Shown one piece after another: positions 11,867 to 19,767 of a stretch of 64,000 bases of DNA. The position numbers and the translations under genes are program-made. The notes under the pieces are model-generated. The model did not search any database and had not been told where the DNA came from. It worked only from the letters and a program-made list of their open reading frames with translations. The DNA lies in NCBI RefSeq assembly GCF_004135735.1, contig NZ_CP012670.1, forward strand, positions 7,704,501 through 7,768,500. Direction: 5' to 3'. Position 1 is the stretch's first letter. Each line of letters opens with the position of its first letter. This DNA comes from Sorangium cellulosum (GTDB lineage: Bacteria > Myxococcota_A > Polyangia > Polyangiales > Polyangiaceae).

Positions 11867-12552
11867 TGACGAGCGCGCCGGCCAAGGCTGTGTCCCCGCT
11901 GCGCGCCGGGGCGCCGGCGGGTCGGAAGCTTCCATGGCTCGAACCGGCGGTCGTCACCGGCGGCCTCATCCCGCTCGCGGTGCTCGGCCTGCGCGCCGCG
12001 ACCGGGGCGCTCGGCGCAAACCCCGTCGCCGAGGCGCTGAATCAGCTCGGCCTCCTCGCCCTCGTGCTGCTCATCGCCTCGCTCGCGGCCACGCCGCTCC
12101 AGCGCATCACGGGGTGGACCTTCCCCGTCCGCATCCGCAAGGCGCTCGGGCTGCTCTCCTTCTTCTATGCGTGCGCGCACTTCCTGATCTACGCGACCCT
12201 CGATCAAGGGCTCGCCTTACCGGCGATCGTCGCGGACATCACCGAGCGCCCCTTCCTCCTCATCGGCTTCGTCGCGCTCGTCCTGCTCGTCCCGCTGGCG
12301 GCGACGTCGACCGCGCGCATGCTGAAGCGCCTCGGCTTCGCGCGCTGGAAGCGCCTGCACCGCCTCGCGTACGTCGCCGCTGTCCTCGGGGTCGCGCACT
12401 ACTTCCTCCGCGTGAAGAAGGACACGACCGAGCCCTTGATCTACGCGGCGCTCCTCGCGGCGCTCTTCGCCGTGCGCATCGCGAGCGCCGTCCTCCCGCC
12501 CGGGGGGCGCGATCACGGCACCGCCGGCGGGCTCCCGCGCAGCATGAAATAG
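11866..12552 (+). CDS. msrQ: Haem-binding membrane subunit MsrQ of the methionine sulfoxide reductase system
   Basis: Inner-membrane b-type cytochrome of the ferric-reductase-like family that passes electrons from the quinone pool or a flavin reductase to MsrP. The 228 residues contain about six hydrophobic helices. Likely haem-ligand His residues lie in FYACAHFLIY, LHRLAYVAAV and GVAHYFL. KALGLLSFFYACAHFLIY and RWKRLHRLAY are typical family blocks. It is translationally coupled to msrP. Its 3' end overlaps the convergent DUF420 gene by 40 bp, so the two transcripts run into each other. Confidence 0.93.
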   Translation: MTSAPAKAVSPLRAGAPAGRKLPWLEPAVVTGGLIPLAVLGLRAATGALGANPVAEALNQLGLLALVLLIASLAATPLQRITGWTFPVRIRKALGLLSFFYACAHFLIYATLDQGLALPAIVADITERPFLLIGFVALVLLVPLAATSTARMLKRLGFARWKRLHRLAYVAAVLGVAHYFLRVKKDTTEPLIYAALLAALFAVRIASAVLPPGGRDHGTAGGLPRSMK

Positions 12553-13103
12553 ATGAGCACCCCCGTCACGGACACGTAGAGCCAGAGGGGCAGCGTCACC
12601 TTCGCCACCCGGGCGTGCTTCGCGAAGCCCCCCTTGAAGGCGAAGTAGAACGACGTCAGCGCGAGCGGCACGATCCCGATCGAGAGCACGATGTGCGAGA
12701 TGAGGATCACGAAGTAGACGACGCGGAGCGGCCCGGTGCCCTGGTACTTCGTGTCGCCGTGGACGAAGTGGTAGGCGAGGTAGCCGACGAGGAACAGCGC
12801 CGAGGCGGCGAACGCCGAGACCATCAGGTACTTGTGCACGACCATCGCGCGGCGCTTGATGGCGATCCAGCCGGCGACGAGCAGCGTGGCCGCCGTGGCG
12901 TTCAGCGCGGCGTTGAGCGGCGGCATGAAGCGGAGGTCGGCGCCGCCCGCGCCCCGCCGGAAGATCAGGATGTAGGCCAGGAACGCGAGCGCGCCCGCGG
13001 AGAGCGCGGCGTTGAAGAGGTAGAACGCGCGGTCGCTGGTGCGGGTGAGCAGGCCGACGGGCTTCAAGGGGCTCGAGGCGTGGGTCGACATCGCGCGGTC
13101 CAT
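12513..13103 (-). CDS. DUF420 family membrane protein
   Basis: Predicted inner-membrane protein of 197 codons with about five hydrophobic helices. It resembles the DUF420/CtaM-like family, which includes proteins linked to cytochrome oxidase assembly. Conserved His residues are visible in VVHKYLMVSAF, YLAYHFVHGD and ILISHIVLS. Two in-frame ATGs (13103 and 13091) are possible starts and neither has a clear ribosome binding site, so the first four residues are uncertain. The gene converges with msrQ and overlaps it by 40 bp. No oxidase genes are nearby, so a role in oxidase assembly is not shown by context. Confidence 0.8.
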   Translation of the reverse strand: MDRAMSTHASSPLKPVGLLTRTSDRAFYLFNAALSAGALAFLAYILIFRRGAGGADLRFMPPLNAALNATAATLLVAGWIAIKRRAMVVHKYLMVSAFAASALFLVGYLAYHFVHGDTKYQGTGPLRVVYFVILISHIVLSIGIVPLALTSFYFAFKGGFAKHARVAKVTLPLWLYVSVTGVLIYFMLRGSPPAVP

Positions 13104-13192
13104 ACCAGAGGAGCGCCCCGAGCGCGATCGAGGGCGGGCGAGCGGACGCGAGCGCTCGCCGACCGCGCGCCGCGCGCCGCGCCCCCGCGCGG

Positions 13193-14626
13193 CTAGCCCG
13201 CGCTCGGCGCCCTCCCGATCGGCGCCGGGCTCCGATCCGCGTCGCGGAGCGGCTCGCGCATGGTCACGAGCTCCTCGGCGGCCGTGGGGTGGATGCCGAT
13301 CGTGGCGTCGAGCTGCGCCTTGGTCGCGCCGCACTTCAGCGCGACGGCGAAGCCCTGGATGATCTCGCCGGCGTCCGGGCCGACCATGTGGACGCCGAGC
13401 ACCCGGTCGGTCGCGCGATCGACGATGAGCTTCATCATCGTCCTCTCCTCGCGCCCGGAGAGGGTGTGCTTGAGCGGGCGGAAGACCGACAGGAAGACGG
13501 TGACGTCGTGGCGCTCGCGCGCCTGCGCCTCCGACAGGCCGACGGTGCCGACGTTCGGCTGGCTGAAGACGGCCGTCGGGATGCCGGCGTAGTCCATGCG
13601 CACGCGCTCGCCGCGGAAGAGCCTCCTCGAGAGCGCCATCGCCTCGGCGATGGCCACGGGCGTGAGCTGCACCCGGGAGATCACGTCGCCGATCGCGTAG
13701 ATCGACGGGACCGAGCTCTGGAACACGTCGTCCACGACGACCGCGCCGTCCGCGTCGAGCTTCACCCCGACCTCCTCGAGGCCGAGCCCCTTGGTGTTCG
13801 GGACGCGCCCGGTCGCGTACAGCACGCAGTCGGCGGTGAGCTCGGCGCCGTCGGCGAGCGTCGCGCAGAGCTCGGCGCCGCGCCGCTCGATCCGCTCGAC
13901 GCTCGCGCCCAGGCGGAGATCCAGCCCCTTCTTCTGGATCTCCGCGGCAAGGAACGCGCGGATGTCGTCGTCGAAGCCGCGCAGGAGGTGCACGCCGCGG
14001 TGGATCAGCGACACGCGGGCGCCGAGCCCGTGCAGGATCCCGGCCAGCTCGACCGCGATGTAGCCGCCCCCGACGAGGATCGCGCGGCGCGGCAGGGCGT
14101 CGAAGTGGAACGCCTCGTTGGAGGTGATCGCGTGCTCGCGGCCCGGGATGTCGGGGATCCAGGGGTGGCTGCCGGTCGCGACGAGGATGCGCTCGGCGGT
14201 GATCCGGGCGCCGTCGATCTCGACCGCGTGCGGATCCACGACCCGGGCGCGGCCCCAGCGGAGGTCGACGCCCGCGTTCTTCAGGAGCCGCTCGTACACG
14301 CCGTTCAGGCGCTCGATCTCCCGGTTCTTGTTGCGGAGGAAGGTCGGCCAGTCGAACGAGGGCCAGGCCTCCGCGCCCCCGTCCGCCCCGCCGCCGCGGC
14401 CGGGCACCCTCCAGCCGTAGCCGGCGGCGTCCTCGAAATCCTCGGCGTAATGCGACGCGTAGACGAGGAGCTTCTTCGGGATGCACCCCACGTTGACGCA
14501 GGTGCCGCCGAGGTAGCGCGACTCGGCGATCGCGACCCGGGCGCCGTACGAAGCGGACATGCGGGCTGCGCGCACGCCGCCGGAGCCGGCGCCGATGACG
14601 AACAGATCGTAATCGTACTTGGACAT
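13193..14626 (-). CDS. gor: Glutathione reductase-like NAD(P)H-disulfide oxidoreductase
   Basis: Pyridine-nucleotide-disulfide oxidoreductase of 477 residues, most like glutathione-disulfide reductase. The N-terminal FAD motif is DLFVIGAGSGGVRAAR. The redox-active disulfide lies in GGTCVNVGCIPKK. The NAD(P) domain has ILVGGGYIAVELAGIL; FAD motif 2 is SIYAIGDV. The C-terminal dimerisation domain supplies the catalytic GIHPTAAEE. The CVNVGC spacing suits both glutathione reductase and related mercuric or lipoamide reductases; the short N-terminus and SYGARVAIAES favour glutathione reductase. It is divergent from the next gene with only 11 bp between ATGs, and it lies beside the methionine repair genes, which suggests a shared oxidative-stress theme. 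Confidence 0.87.
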   Translation of the reverse strand: MSKYDYDLFVIGAGSGGVRAARMSASYGARVAIAESRYLGGTCVNVGCIPKKLLVYASHYAEDFEDAAGYGWRVPGRGGGADGGAEAWPSFDWPTFLRNKNREIERLNGVYERLLKNAGVDLRWGRARVVDPHAVEIDGARITAERILVATGSHPWIPDIPGREHAITSNEAFHFDALPRRAILVGGGYIAVELAGILHGLGARVSLIHRGVHLLRGFDDDIRAFLAAEIQKKGLDLRLGASVERIERRGAELCATLADGAELTADCVLYATGRVPNTKGLGLEEVGVKLDADGAVVVDDVFQSSVPSIYAIGDVISRVQLTPVAIAEAMALSRRLFRGERVRMDYAGIPTAVFSQPNVGTVGLSEAQARERHDVTVFLSVFRPLKHTLSGREERTMMKLIVDRATDRVLGVHMVGPDAGEIIQGFAVALKCGATKAQLDATIGIHPTAAEELVTMREPLRDADRSPAPIGRAPSAG

Positions 14627-14637
14627 GGTCGACGACT

Positions 14638-15738
14638 ATGGCCCACCGCACGGTGGTGGGGCGAGCGCGCAGCGTACACCGCCTCCGGGGCCGCGGGGAT
14701 TCTGCTACGGTCCCGCCGTTGCGCTCCTCGACCCACCCCGGACCCCTGGGCGCCGCGCGCTCGCGCGACGGCGATCTGCCCGCGCGGCGGGGGCCGCTCT
14801 CCTCGCGCGCTGCGCGGCGCGCGCGGCGCGCCCTGCCCTTCGCCCTCGCGGTCGCGCTCGTCGCCGCGGTGCTCGGCCGCCTCGACCACGGCGCCTTCCT
14901 GGCCGCCCTGTCGCGCGTCGACGCCCCGCTCTTCGGCGCGTCCGCGGCCCTCTTCGTCCTCGCGCTCCTCGCCGCCGACACGTTCGCGACCGTCCTCGTC
15001 TACCGCCGCTCGATCGCCCGCGTCGCCTTCCGCGATTTCTTCGTGCTCCGCGGCGCCTCCTACCTCCCGTCGCTCCTCAATCACCACGTCGGCCAGGCGT
15101 TCATCACGGTCTTCCTCTCCCGCGCCCACGGCGTCCCGCTCGCGCGCGCCGCGGGCGCGACGCTCGTGGTCTACGCCTCCTGGCTCGGCTGCCTGCTCCT
15201 CCTGGGCGCGCTCGCCTTCCCGGCGAACGGCGGGTCGCTCGCCGGGTCCGCGCTGCTGCTCGCCGCCGGCGCGCTCTACCTCGCCCTCCTCGCGCTGCGG
15301 CCCGCCCGGCTCGCGCGCACCCGGCTCCTCGCCCCGCTCTTCGAGGCGGGGGTGCGCGGCCACCTCGTCGCCCTCGCCGCGCGGGTGCCGCACCTCGTCG
15401 TCCTGTTCGCGGGCACCTGGCTGCCGTTCTGGTTCTTCGACGTCCGCATCCCCCTCGACGCGGCCCTCACCTACATCCCGATCCTGATGGTCGCGGTGAC
15501 GCTCCCCCTCACCCCGCAGGGCTTCGGCACGCGGGACGTGCTCGCGGCCGCGCTCTTCGAGGGCTTCGCGGCCGGCGTCACCCGCGAGGAGCGCCTGGCC
15601 GCGATCGCTGCGTCCACGACGGCGTGGGCCGTGGCCCTCACCCTGGTCGAGGCCGCGCTCGGCCTGGCCCTGCTCCGCGTCGCCCTGCCCCGCATGGAGG
15701 CGAAGGGCGCCGCGGAAGCTGCCCAGGAGCCGGCATGA
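14638..15738 (+). CDS. MprF/LPG-synthase-TM-like (flippase-domain) membrane protein
   Basis: Polytopic membrane protein of up to 366 residues with about eight hydrophobic segments. The pattern suits the lysylphosphatidylglycerol synthase TM region family: an early Arg/Leu helix (LPFALAVALVAAVLGRL), a polar loop with GASYLPSLLNHHVGQAFI, and a late VTLPLTPQGFGTRDVL motif like the PxxPGGLGxxE loop of that family. It lacks the cytosolic aminoacyl-transferase domain of full MprF. The first 40-50 residues are Arg-rich and doubtful; an in-frame TTG at 14719 is an alternative start. It precedes the acyltransferase/carrier-protein cassette by 173 bp on the same strand. Confidence 0.72.
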   Translation: MAHRTVVGRARSVHRLRGRGDSATVPPLRSSTHPGPLGAARSRDGDLPARRGPLSSRAARRARRALPFALAVALVAAVLGRLDHGAFLAALSRVDAPLFGASAALFVLALLAADTFATVLVYRRSIARVAFRDFFVLRGASYLPSLLNHHVGQAFITVFLSRAHGVPLARAAGATLVVYASWLGCLLLLGALAFPANGGSLAGSALLLAAGALYLALLALRPARLARTRLLAPLFEAGVRGHLVALAARVPHLVVLFAGTWLPFWFFDVRIPLDAALTYIPILMVAVTLPLTPQGFGTRDVLAAALFEGFAAGVTREERLAAIAASTTAWAVALTLVEAALGLALLRVALPRMEAKGAAEAAQEPA

Positions 15739-15911
15739 CGCGGATCAACGCGGCTCGTCACGCGGCGCTGGCGCGCCCTCGATCCATGAAAAGGGCCGAC
15801 CGGACGAATTTCGAGCGAGCCGCTGCGCATCCCGGTGCACGCGCGGCCGGTCTTGATGTATGTTCCTGTTGCACATAGCAGCTCTGATCTGCTCGCGCTG
15901 GGCGACCCGTC

Positions 15912-16736
15912 ATGAAGAATCTCTATCGCTTCCTCGCCTCTTCCGATCACGGCGTCGCCCGGGCCGCGCGCCACGTGCGCCGCGAGCTCCGCGGCCTCAC
16001 CCTGCCCGCGCCCCGGCCGGTCGTCGTCCCCGTGCGCCTCGCGTACGAGGCGGCGCGTGATCTCTACTACTACGGATCTCGCGTGCTCGTCTGCGAGCCG
16101 ATCTTCAAGTCGTACTGCGCCCGGTACGGCAAGGGGGTCCGGACGGGGACGTTCATCCACTTCATTCAGGGGCGGGGGAACATCGTCCTTGGCGACGACG
16201 TGGTGCTCGACGGCAAGATCAACTTCACCTTTGCCGCGCGGTTCTCGGACAGCCCGACCCTGACGATCGGCGACAATACCGGGCTCGGACACGACTGCAG
16301 GATCGTCGTCGCCAAGTCGATCACCATCGGCAAGCACTGCCGGATCGCGACGGGCGTGCACATCCTCGACTCGAGCGGTCACCCGAGCGAGCCGGAGGCC
16401 CGGAAGCAGGGGCTGCCGCCCCCGGACAGCGAGGTGCGGCCCGTCGTCATCGAGGACAACGTCTGGATAGGCGCCCGGGCCATGATCTTCCCCGGCGTCA
16501 CGATCGGCGAGGGCAGCGTGGTCTCGGCGGGCTCGGTGGTCATCGCCGACGTCCCCCCCTACACGGTGGTGGCCGGCAATCCGGCCCGCAGGGTGGCGTC
16601 CCTCCGGGCGGAGCCGGCGCAGCGCGCCGGGTCGACGGGGGCTCGCCTCGACGCGAGCGGCGCCAACGGCGCGGGCGCCCGAGCCGCGGACCACGCGGCC
16701 CGAAAGAGCTCGCTTCCTCCGGACAGCGTATCTTAA
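15912..16736 (+). CDS. Left-handed beta-helix (hexapeptide repeat) acyltransferase
   Basis: Soluble O- or N-acyltransferase of 274 residues with a left-handed parallel beta-helix. Hexapeptide turns are visible from about residue 70 (GNIVLGDDVVLDG, LTIGDNTGLGHDCRIV, ITIGKHCRIATGVHIL) and again at 175-215 (VVIEDNVWIGARAMIFPGV, TIGEGSVVSAGSVV). SSGHP holds a likely catalytic His, and NPARRV is the usual C-terminal mark of sugar acetyltransferases of the WbbJ/maltose-acetyltransferase group. The last 55 residues are a low-complexity tail. The acyl donor could be acetyl-CoA, or the carrier protein encoded 18 bp downstream. First gene of a four-gene cassette. Confidence 0.83.
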   Translation: MKNLYRFLASSDHGVARAARHVRRELRGLTLPAPRPVVVPVRLAYEAARDLYYYGSRVLVCEPIFKSYCARYGKGVRTGTFIHFIQGRGNIVLGDDVVLDGKINFTFAARFSDSPTLTIGDNTGLGHDCRIVVAKSITIGKHCRIATGVHILDSSGHPSEPEARKQGLPPPDSEVRPVVIEDNVWIGARAMIFPGVTIGEGSVVSAGSVVIADVPPYTVVAGNPARRVASLRAEPAQRAGSTGARLDASGANGAGARAADHAARKSSLPPDSVS

Positions 16737-16754
16737 CCCCCCTGGAGCTCCTCA

Positions 16755-16985
16755 ATGGCGACCGAGATGGATCAGGTGATCGAGGTCATCGTCACGATTG
16801 GCAACCTGCCCGCAACGATCGGGCCCGACGACGACATCTATGACGCGGGGTTCTCGTCGATTCGAGCGCTTCAGCTCCTCACCGAGCTGGAGGATCGGTT
16901 CAATGTGGCCCTCCCCGACGACAGGTTCAGCCTCGCCCGCACCCCGCGCGCGCTGAGCGGGTTGATCCAGGAGCTCGCCTCGTGA
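16755..16985 (+). CDS. Acyl/aminoacyl carrier protein
   Basis: Small acidic four-helix carrier protein of 76 residues. DAGFSSIRALQLLTELE contains the Ser that would receive the phosphopantetheine arm; the usual motif is D-S-L and here it reads F-S-S-I. It is not the FabD/FabF-linked housekeeping ACP, because no fatty-acid genes are nearby. Its stop overlaps the start of the ligase gene (ATG-overlapping GTGA at 16982), so carrier and ligase are translationally coupled. This pairing is what is seen for amino acid:[carrier protein] ligases of the atypical seryl-tRNA-synthetase type. Confidence 0.9.
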   Translation: MATEMDQVIEVIVTIGNLPATIGPDDDIYDAGFSSIRALQLLTELEDRFNVALPDDRFSLARTPRALSGLIQELAS

Positions 16986-18157
16986 GGAAGATCGTCACCG
17001 TCGAGCTCGCCACGCCCGCGACGGAGATGGCGCAGGAGGAGATCCCGAAGCAGATCGCCTTCCTGTCGAAGGACATCGCGAACATCCGGTTCGTCCGCGG
17101 CGGCGCGGCGCTCGAGTTCGAGGCGCCGGAGGAGGGCGCGGGGGATCTCGCCCGGGCGGCCGAGGGGATCGCGCGCACCATGCAGCGCAGCCTGCGGCAG
17201 CTCACGCGGAAGCTCGTGTACCGCAGCCCCGCGTGCGACCGGGTGGAGTTCCGCGGCGGCGGGCTCCCCGCCGGGATCACGCAGATGGGGCAGGGCCAGG
17301 TCGCCCTCGAGGGGCTCCCGCTGCGGCTCTACCGCTACTTCGATCGCACGCTGGAGGCGCTCGGCGCGCCGTTCTCGCCGAGCCCGATCCTCGCGCCGAC
17401 GTTGATCCCGGCCACGACGCTCGCGAAGTGCGACTACTTCCGCTCCTTCCCCCACATCGTGACCTTCGCGTGCCACCTGCCGGAGGACATGCCGCGCATC
17501 GAGGATTTCCGGGCGCGGCACCAGGACCGGGACACGCTCGACGAGCGCGCGCTGGGCGACATGACGCAGCCGGAGGTCTGCCTCTCGCCGGCGGTCTGCT
17601 ACCACGTCTACGCGGCGAACCGGGACCGGGTGCTGCCGCCGGGCGGCGCGCGCTACGCGCTCGCGGGCCGCTGCTTCCGCTACGAGTCGAGCAAGATGGT
17701 CGACCTCCGGCGGCTCTGGGAGTTCACCATGCGCGAGATCGTGTTCCTCGGGTCGCGGGAGGGCGTGCTCGCGCTGCGCGAGCAGGGGAACGAGATCGTG
17801 GCGCGCTACCTCGACGAGCACGAGCTGGCCGGCGAGATCCGGACGGCGAGCGATCCGTTCTTCATCGCGCCGGACGCCGCCGCCAAGACGTACTTCCAGA
17901 TCAGCAGCGAGACGAAATACGAGATCTCGCTGATGCTGCCGGAGGACGAGCGGGTGGCGGCGGGGTCGTTGAACTACCACACCGATTTCTTCGGCCGCGC
18001 GTTCCAGTGCACCGTCGAGGGCGCCGGGCCGATGCACAGCGTGTGCATCGCGTTCGGGCTGGAGCGGTGGGTGTACGCGTTCCTCGCCCAGCACGGCCAC
18101 GATCCGGCCCGCTGGCCGGACATCGTGCGTCGCGCCCCGGAGATGGCGGGCCTCTGA
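16982..18157 (+). CDS. Amino acid:[carrier protein] ligase, class II aaRS (SerRS) paralog
   Basis: Likely activates an amino acid with ATP and loads it on the phosphopantetheine arm of the adjacent carrier protein instead of tRNA. The 391 residues lack the long coiled-coil tRNA-binding arm of SerRS; the N-terminal 90 residues are a different small domain. Class II core motifs are visible: motif 2-like YALAGRCFRYESSKMVDLRRL leading to WEFTMREIVFLG, and motif 3-like CIAFGLERWVYAFL. Cys residues in KCDYFRSF and FQCTVEGAG, with the Glu of WEFTMRE, match the zinc ligands of the Bradyrhizobium-type enzymes, which charge glycine or alanine. The amino acid used here is unknown. GTG start overlaps the carrier gene by 4 bp. 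Confidence 0.85.
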   Translation: MRKIVTVELATPATEMAQEEIPKQIAFLSKDIANIRFVRGGAALEFEAPEEGAGDLARAAEGIARTMQRSLRQLTRKLVYRSPACDRVEFRGGGLPAGITQMGQGQVALEGLPLRLYRYFDRTLEALGAPFSPSPILAPTLIPATTLAKCDYFRSFPHIVTFACHLPEDMPRIEDFRARHQDRDTLDERALGDMTQPEVCLSPAVCYHVYAANRDRVLPPGGARYALAGRCFRYESSKMVDLRRLWEFTMREIVFLGSREGVLALREQGNEIVARYLDEHELAGEIRTASDPFFIAPDAAAKTYFQISSETKYEISLMLPEDERVAAGSLNYHTDFFGRAFQCTVEGAGPMHSVCIAFGLERWVYAFLAQHGHDPARWPDIVRRAPEMAGL

Positions 18158-18242
18158 GCCCCCGAGGGGCCGCGCCACCCCCAGGGGCAGCACCAAGCTG
18201 GGCTGTTCCCTTTCCGGCGCGTTCCTGCGAGGCTCGCACGCC

Positions 18243-19214
18243 ATGCAGATCGAGCGCGTCGATCCCTTGGCCGTGGCGGAGGAGGCCAGCCTCGTCCTGC
18301 GCGAGGCCTGGCCGCCTCCCGTCCTCCATTACACGGCCGACTACCTGAGATGGCAGCTCGGCTTCCCCGGCGCGGCGCCGCTGGCCGTGCTCGCGCGCGA
18401 GGGCGGTGAGCCGGCCGGCTTCATCGGCGTCGCGCCGCGCCGCTTCCGCTTCCGGGGCGTGACGTCGGACGGGTATCTGCTCTCGTTCCTGAGCGTGCGC
18501 CCGAAGTTCCGGGGACAGGGGCTGGCGGGCAGGCTGTACGCGGAGGTCTTCGCCGGCGTCCGGGCGTCCGGCTTGCCGACGGTCGTGTTCGTGGAGGCGC
18601 GCTCCGCGCCCGCGCAACACCTGCTCGCCAAGGCGGTGGAGCGGGCCGGGCTCTCGATGAAGCGGCTCGCCGCGTGCCAGAACCACGGGTTCGTGCCCAG
18701 GGCCGGCGCCGCGCCGCCGCGGGCCGTCGCCGCGCCGGCCGCGGACCTGGACGACGTGCTCGCGGCGATGGCGGCGTGCCGCGACGAGCGCGTGCTCTGG
18801 GCGGCGCCGGACGCGGCGCAGCTCGAGCACAGCCTGCGCGATCCGCGGCCTCGCCGGCTGCTGCGGGTCGAGGAGGCAGGCCGGACGGTGGGGGCCGCGG
18901 CGGTGTTCCTGTCGGAGATCGCGACGGCCCGCGGGATCGAGCTGGTGCCGACGGTCGACGCGATCTTCCTGCCGGAGCCGACCGCCGATCGGGTCGCGGC
19001 GGTGCTGCGCGCGACCTCGGAGGCGTTCGCCGGACAGGCGACCGTGCCGGCGGTGAGCGCGCCGAACCTCGCCGCGCTCCCCCCGGAGCACCTCAGGCCG
19101 GCCGGCGCGCGGCCGACGGGCGCGACGTTCGACGCGTTCGTCGTGCGCTCCCCGGGAGGGCAACGCGGGGGACCGTGGGGCGACGCCGAGGTGACCAACC
19201 TCGAGATCGTCTGA
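18243..19214 (+). CDS. GNAT-family acyltransferase, two-domain
   Basis: Predicted soluble N-acyltransferase of 323 residues. The first half has a GNAT core: YLLSFLSVRPKFRGQGLAGRLY includes the acyl-donor pyrophosphate loop (RGQGLAG), followed by VVFVEARSAPAQHLLAKA, the usual alpha-4 region. The second half (about 165-310) looks like a second, degenerate GNAT fold without the loop motif, as in MprF- and FemX-like transferases that use two fused GNAT domains. It is 85 bp downstream of the amino acid:carrier-protein ligase, so a role transferring the activated amino acid to an acceptor is plausible, but acetyl-CoA could also be the donor. Confidence 0.75.
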   Translation: MQIERVDPLAVAEEASLVLREAWPPPVLHYTADYLRWQLGFPGAAPLAVLAREGGEPAGFIGVAPRRFRFRGVTSDGYLLSFLSVRPKFRGQGLAGRLYAEVFAGVRASGLPTVVFVEARSAPAQHLLAKAVERAGLSMKRLAACQNHGFVPRAGAAPPRAVAAPAADLDDVLAAMAACRDERVLWAAPDAAQLEHSLRDPRPRRLLRVEEAGRTVGAAAVFLSEIATARGIELVPTVDAIFLPEPTADRVAAVLRATSEAFAGQATVPAVSAPNLAALPPEHLRPAGARPTGATFDAFVVRSPGGQRGGPWGDAEVTNLEIV

Positions 19215-19767
19215 GACCGGGGCGAGGCACAGGCAGCCATCCCGGCCACAGCCAACCATCCCTCGCCGCTGCGGGGCGCCCCCGACCGTGACCTCCGCGG
19301 CGCCGCGGCGTCCAGGATCACCCGTACGGACCGCAGGAGGGCAGCGCGGCGCATGTCCGACCGAGACGTGGATCAGGGGCTCCCTGATCCGCGCCGCGTC
19401 TCCCCGACGCCGGCGCTCCGTCAGGGCCCGACAGGCGCGGAGCTCGGTCGAAGCCTTCGAGATCCACACGGCGCCTCGACGTGCTCATCGGTTCGAGCAA
19501 CGGGCCTTCGAGATCCACACGGCGCCTCGACGTGCTCATCGGTTCGAGCAACGGGCCTTCGAGATCCACACGGCGCCTCGACGTGCTCATCCGCTCGAGC
19601 ACCGCTGTGCTCCGACACCGCAACCTCATCATACGCTGTTCAGCTCGCTCCCGGGAAGCGCGATGACACGCCCCCGGAGGCGAATCCGCAGCGCGCGGGC
19701 GCGCTCTGGTGCGCTCGGCGTGGGCGCCTCCGGCGCGGGGGACCATCCTCCTGGGAAGGAGGTCTGC
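19215..19767. other. Intergenic region carrying a 51-bp tandem repeat
   Basis: No family-level coding signal. Frames on both strands are open across the repeat because its period is divisible by three, and the frame of the downstream ferritin-like gene is open back to about 19288. A strong ribosome binding site (GAAGGAGG, about 19755-19762) shows that translation starts at 19768 instead. Confidence 0.55.
19454..19605. repeat. 51-bp tandem repeat, about three copies
   Basis: Copies begin with CCTTCGAGATCCACACGG at 19454, 19505 and 19556. The first two are identical and the third diverges in its last 15 bases. The 51-bp period equals 17 codons. The array lies between the GNAT gene and the ferritin-like gene. 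Confidence 0.92.
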
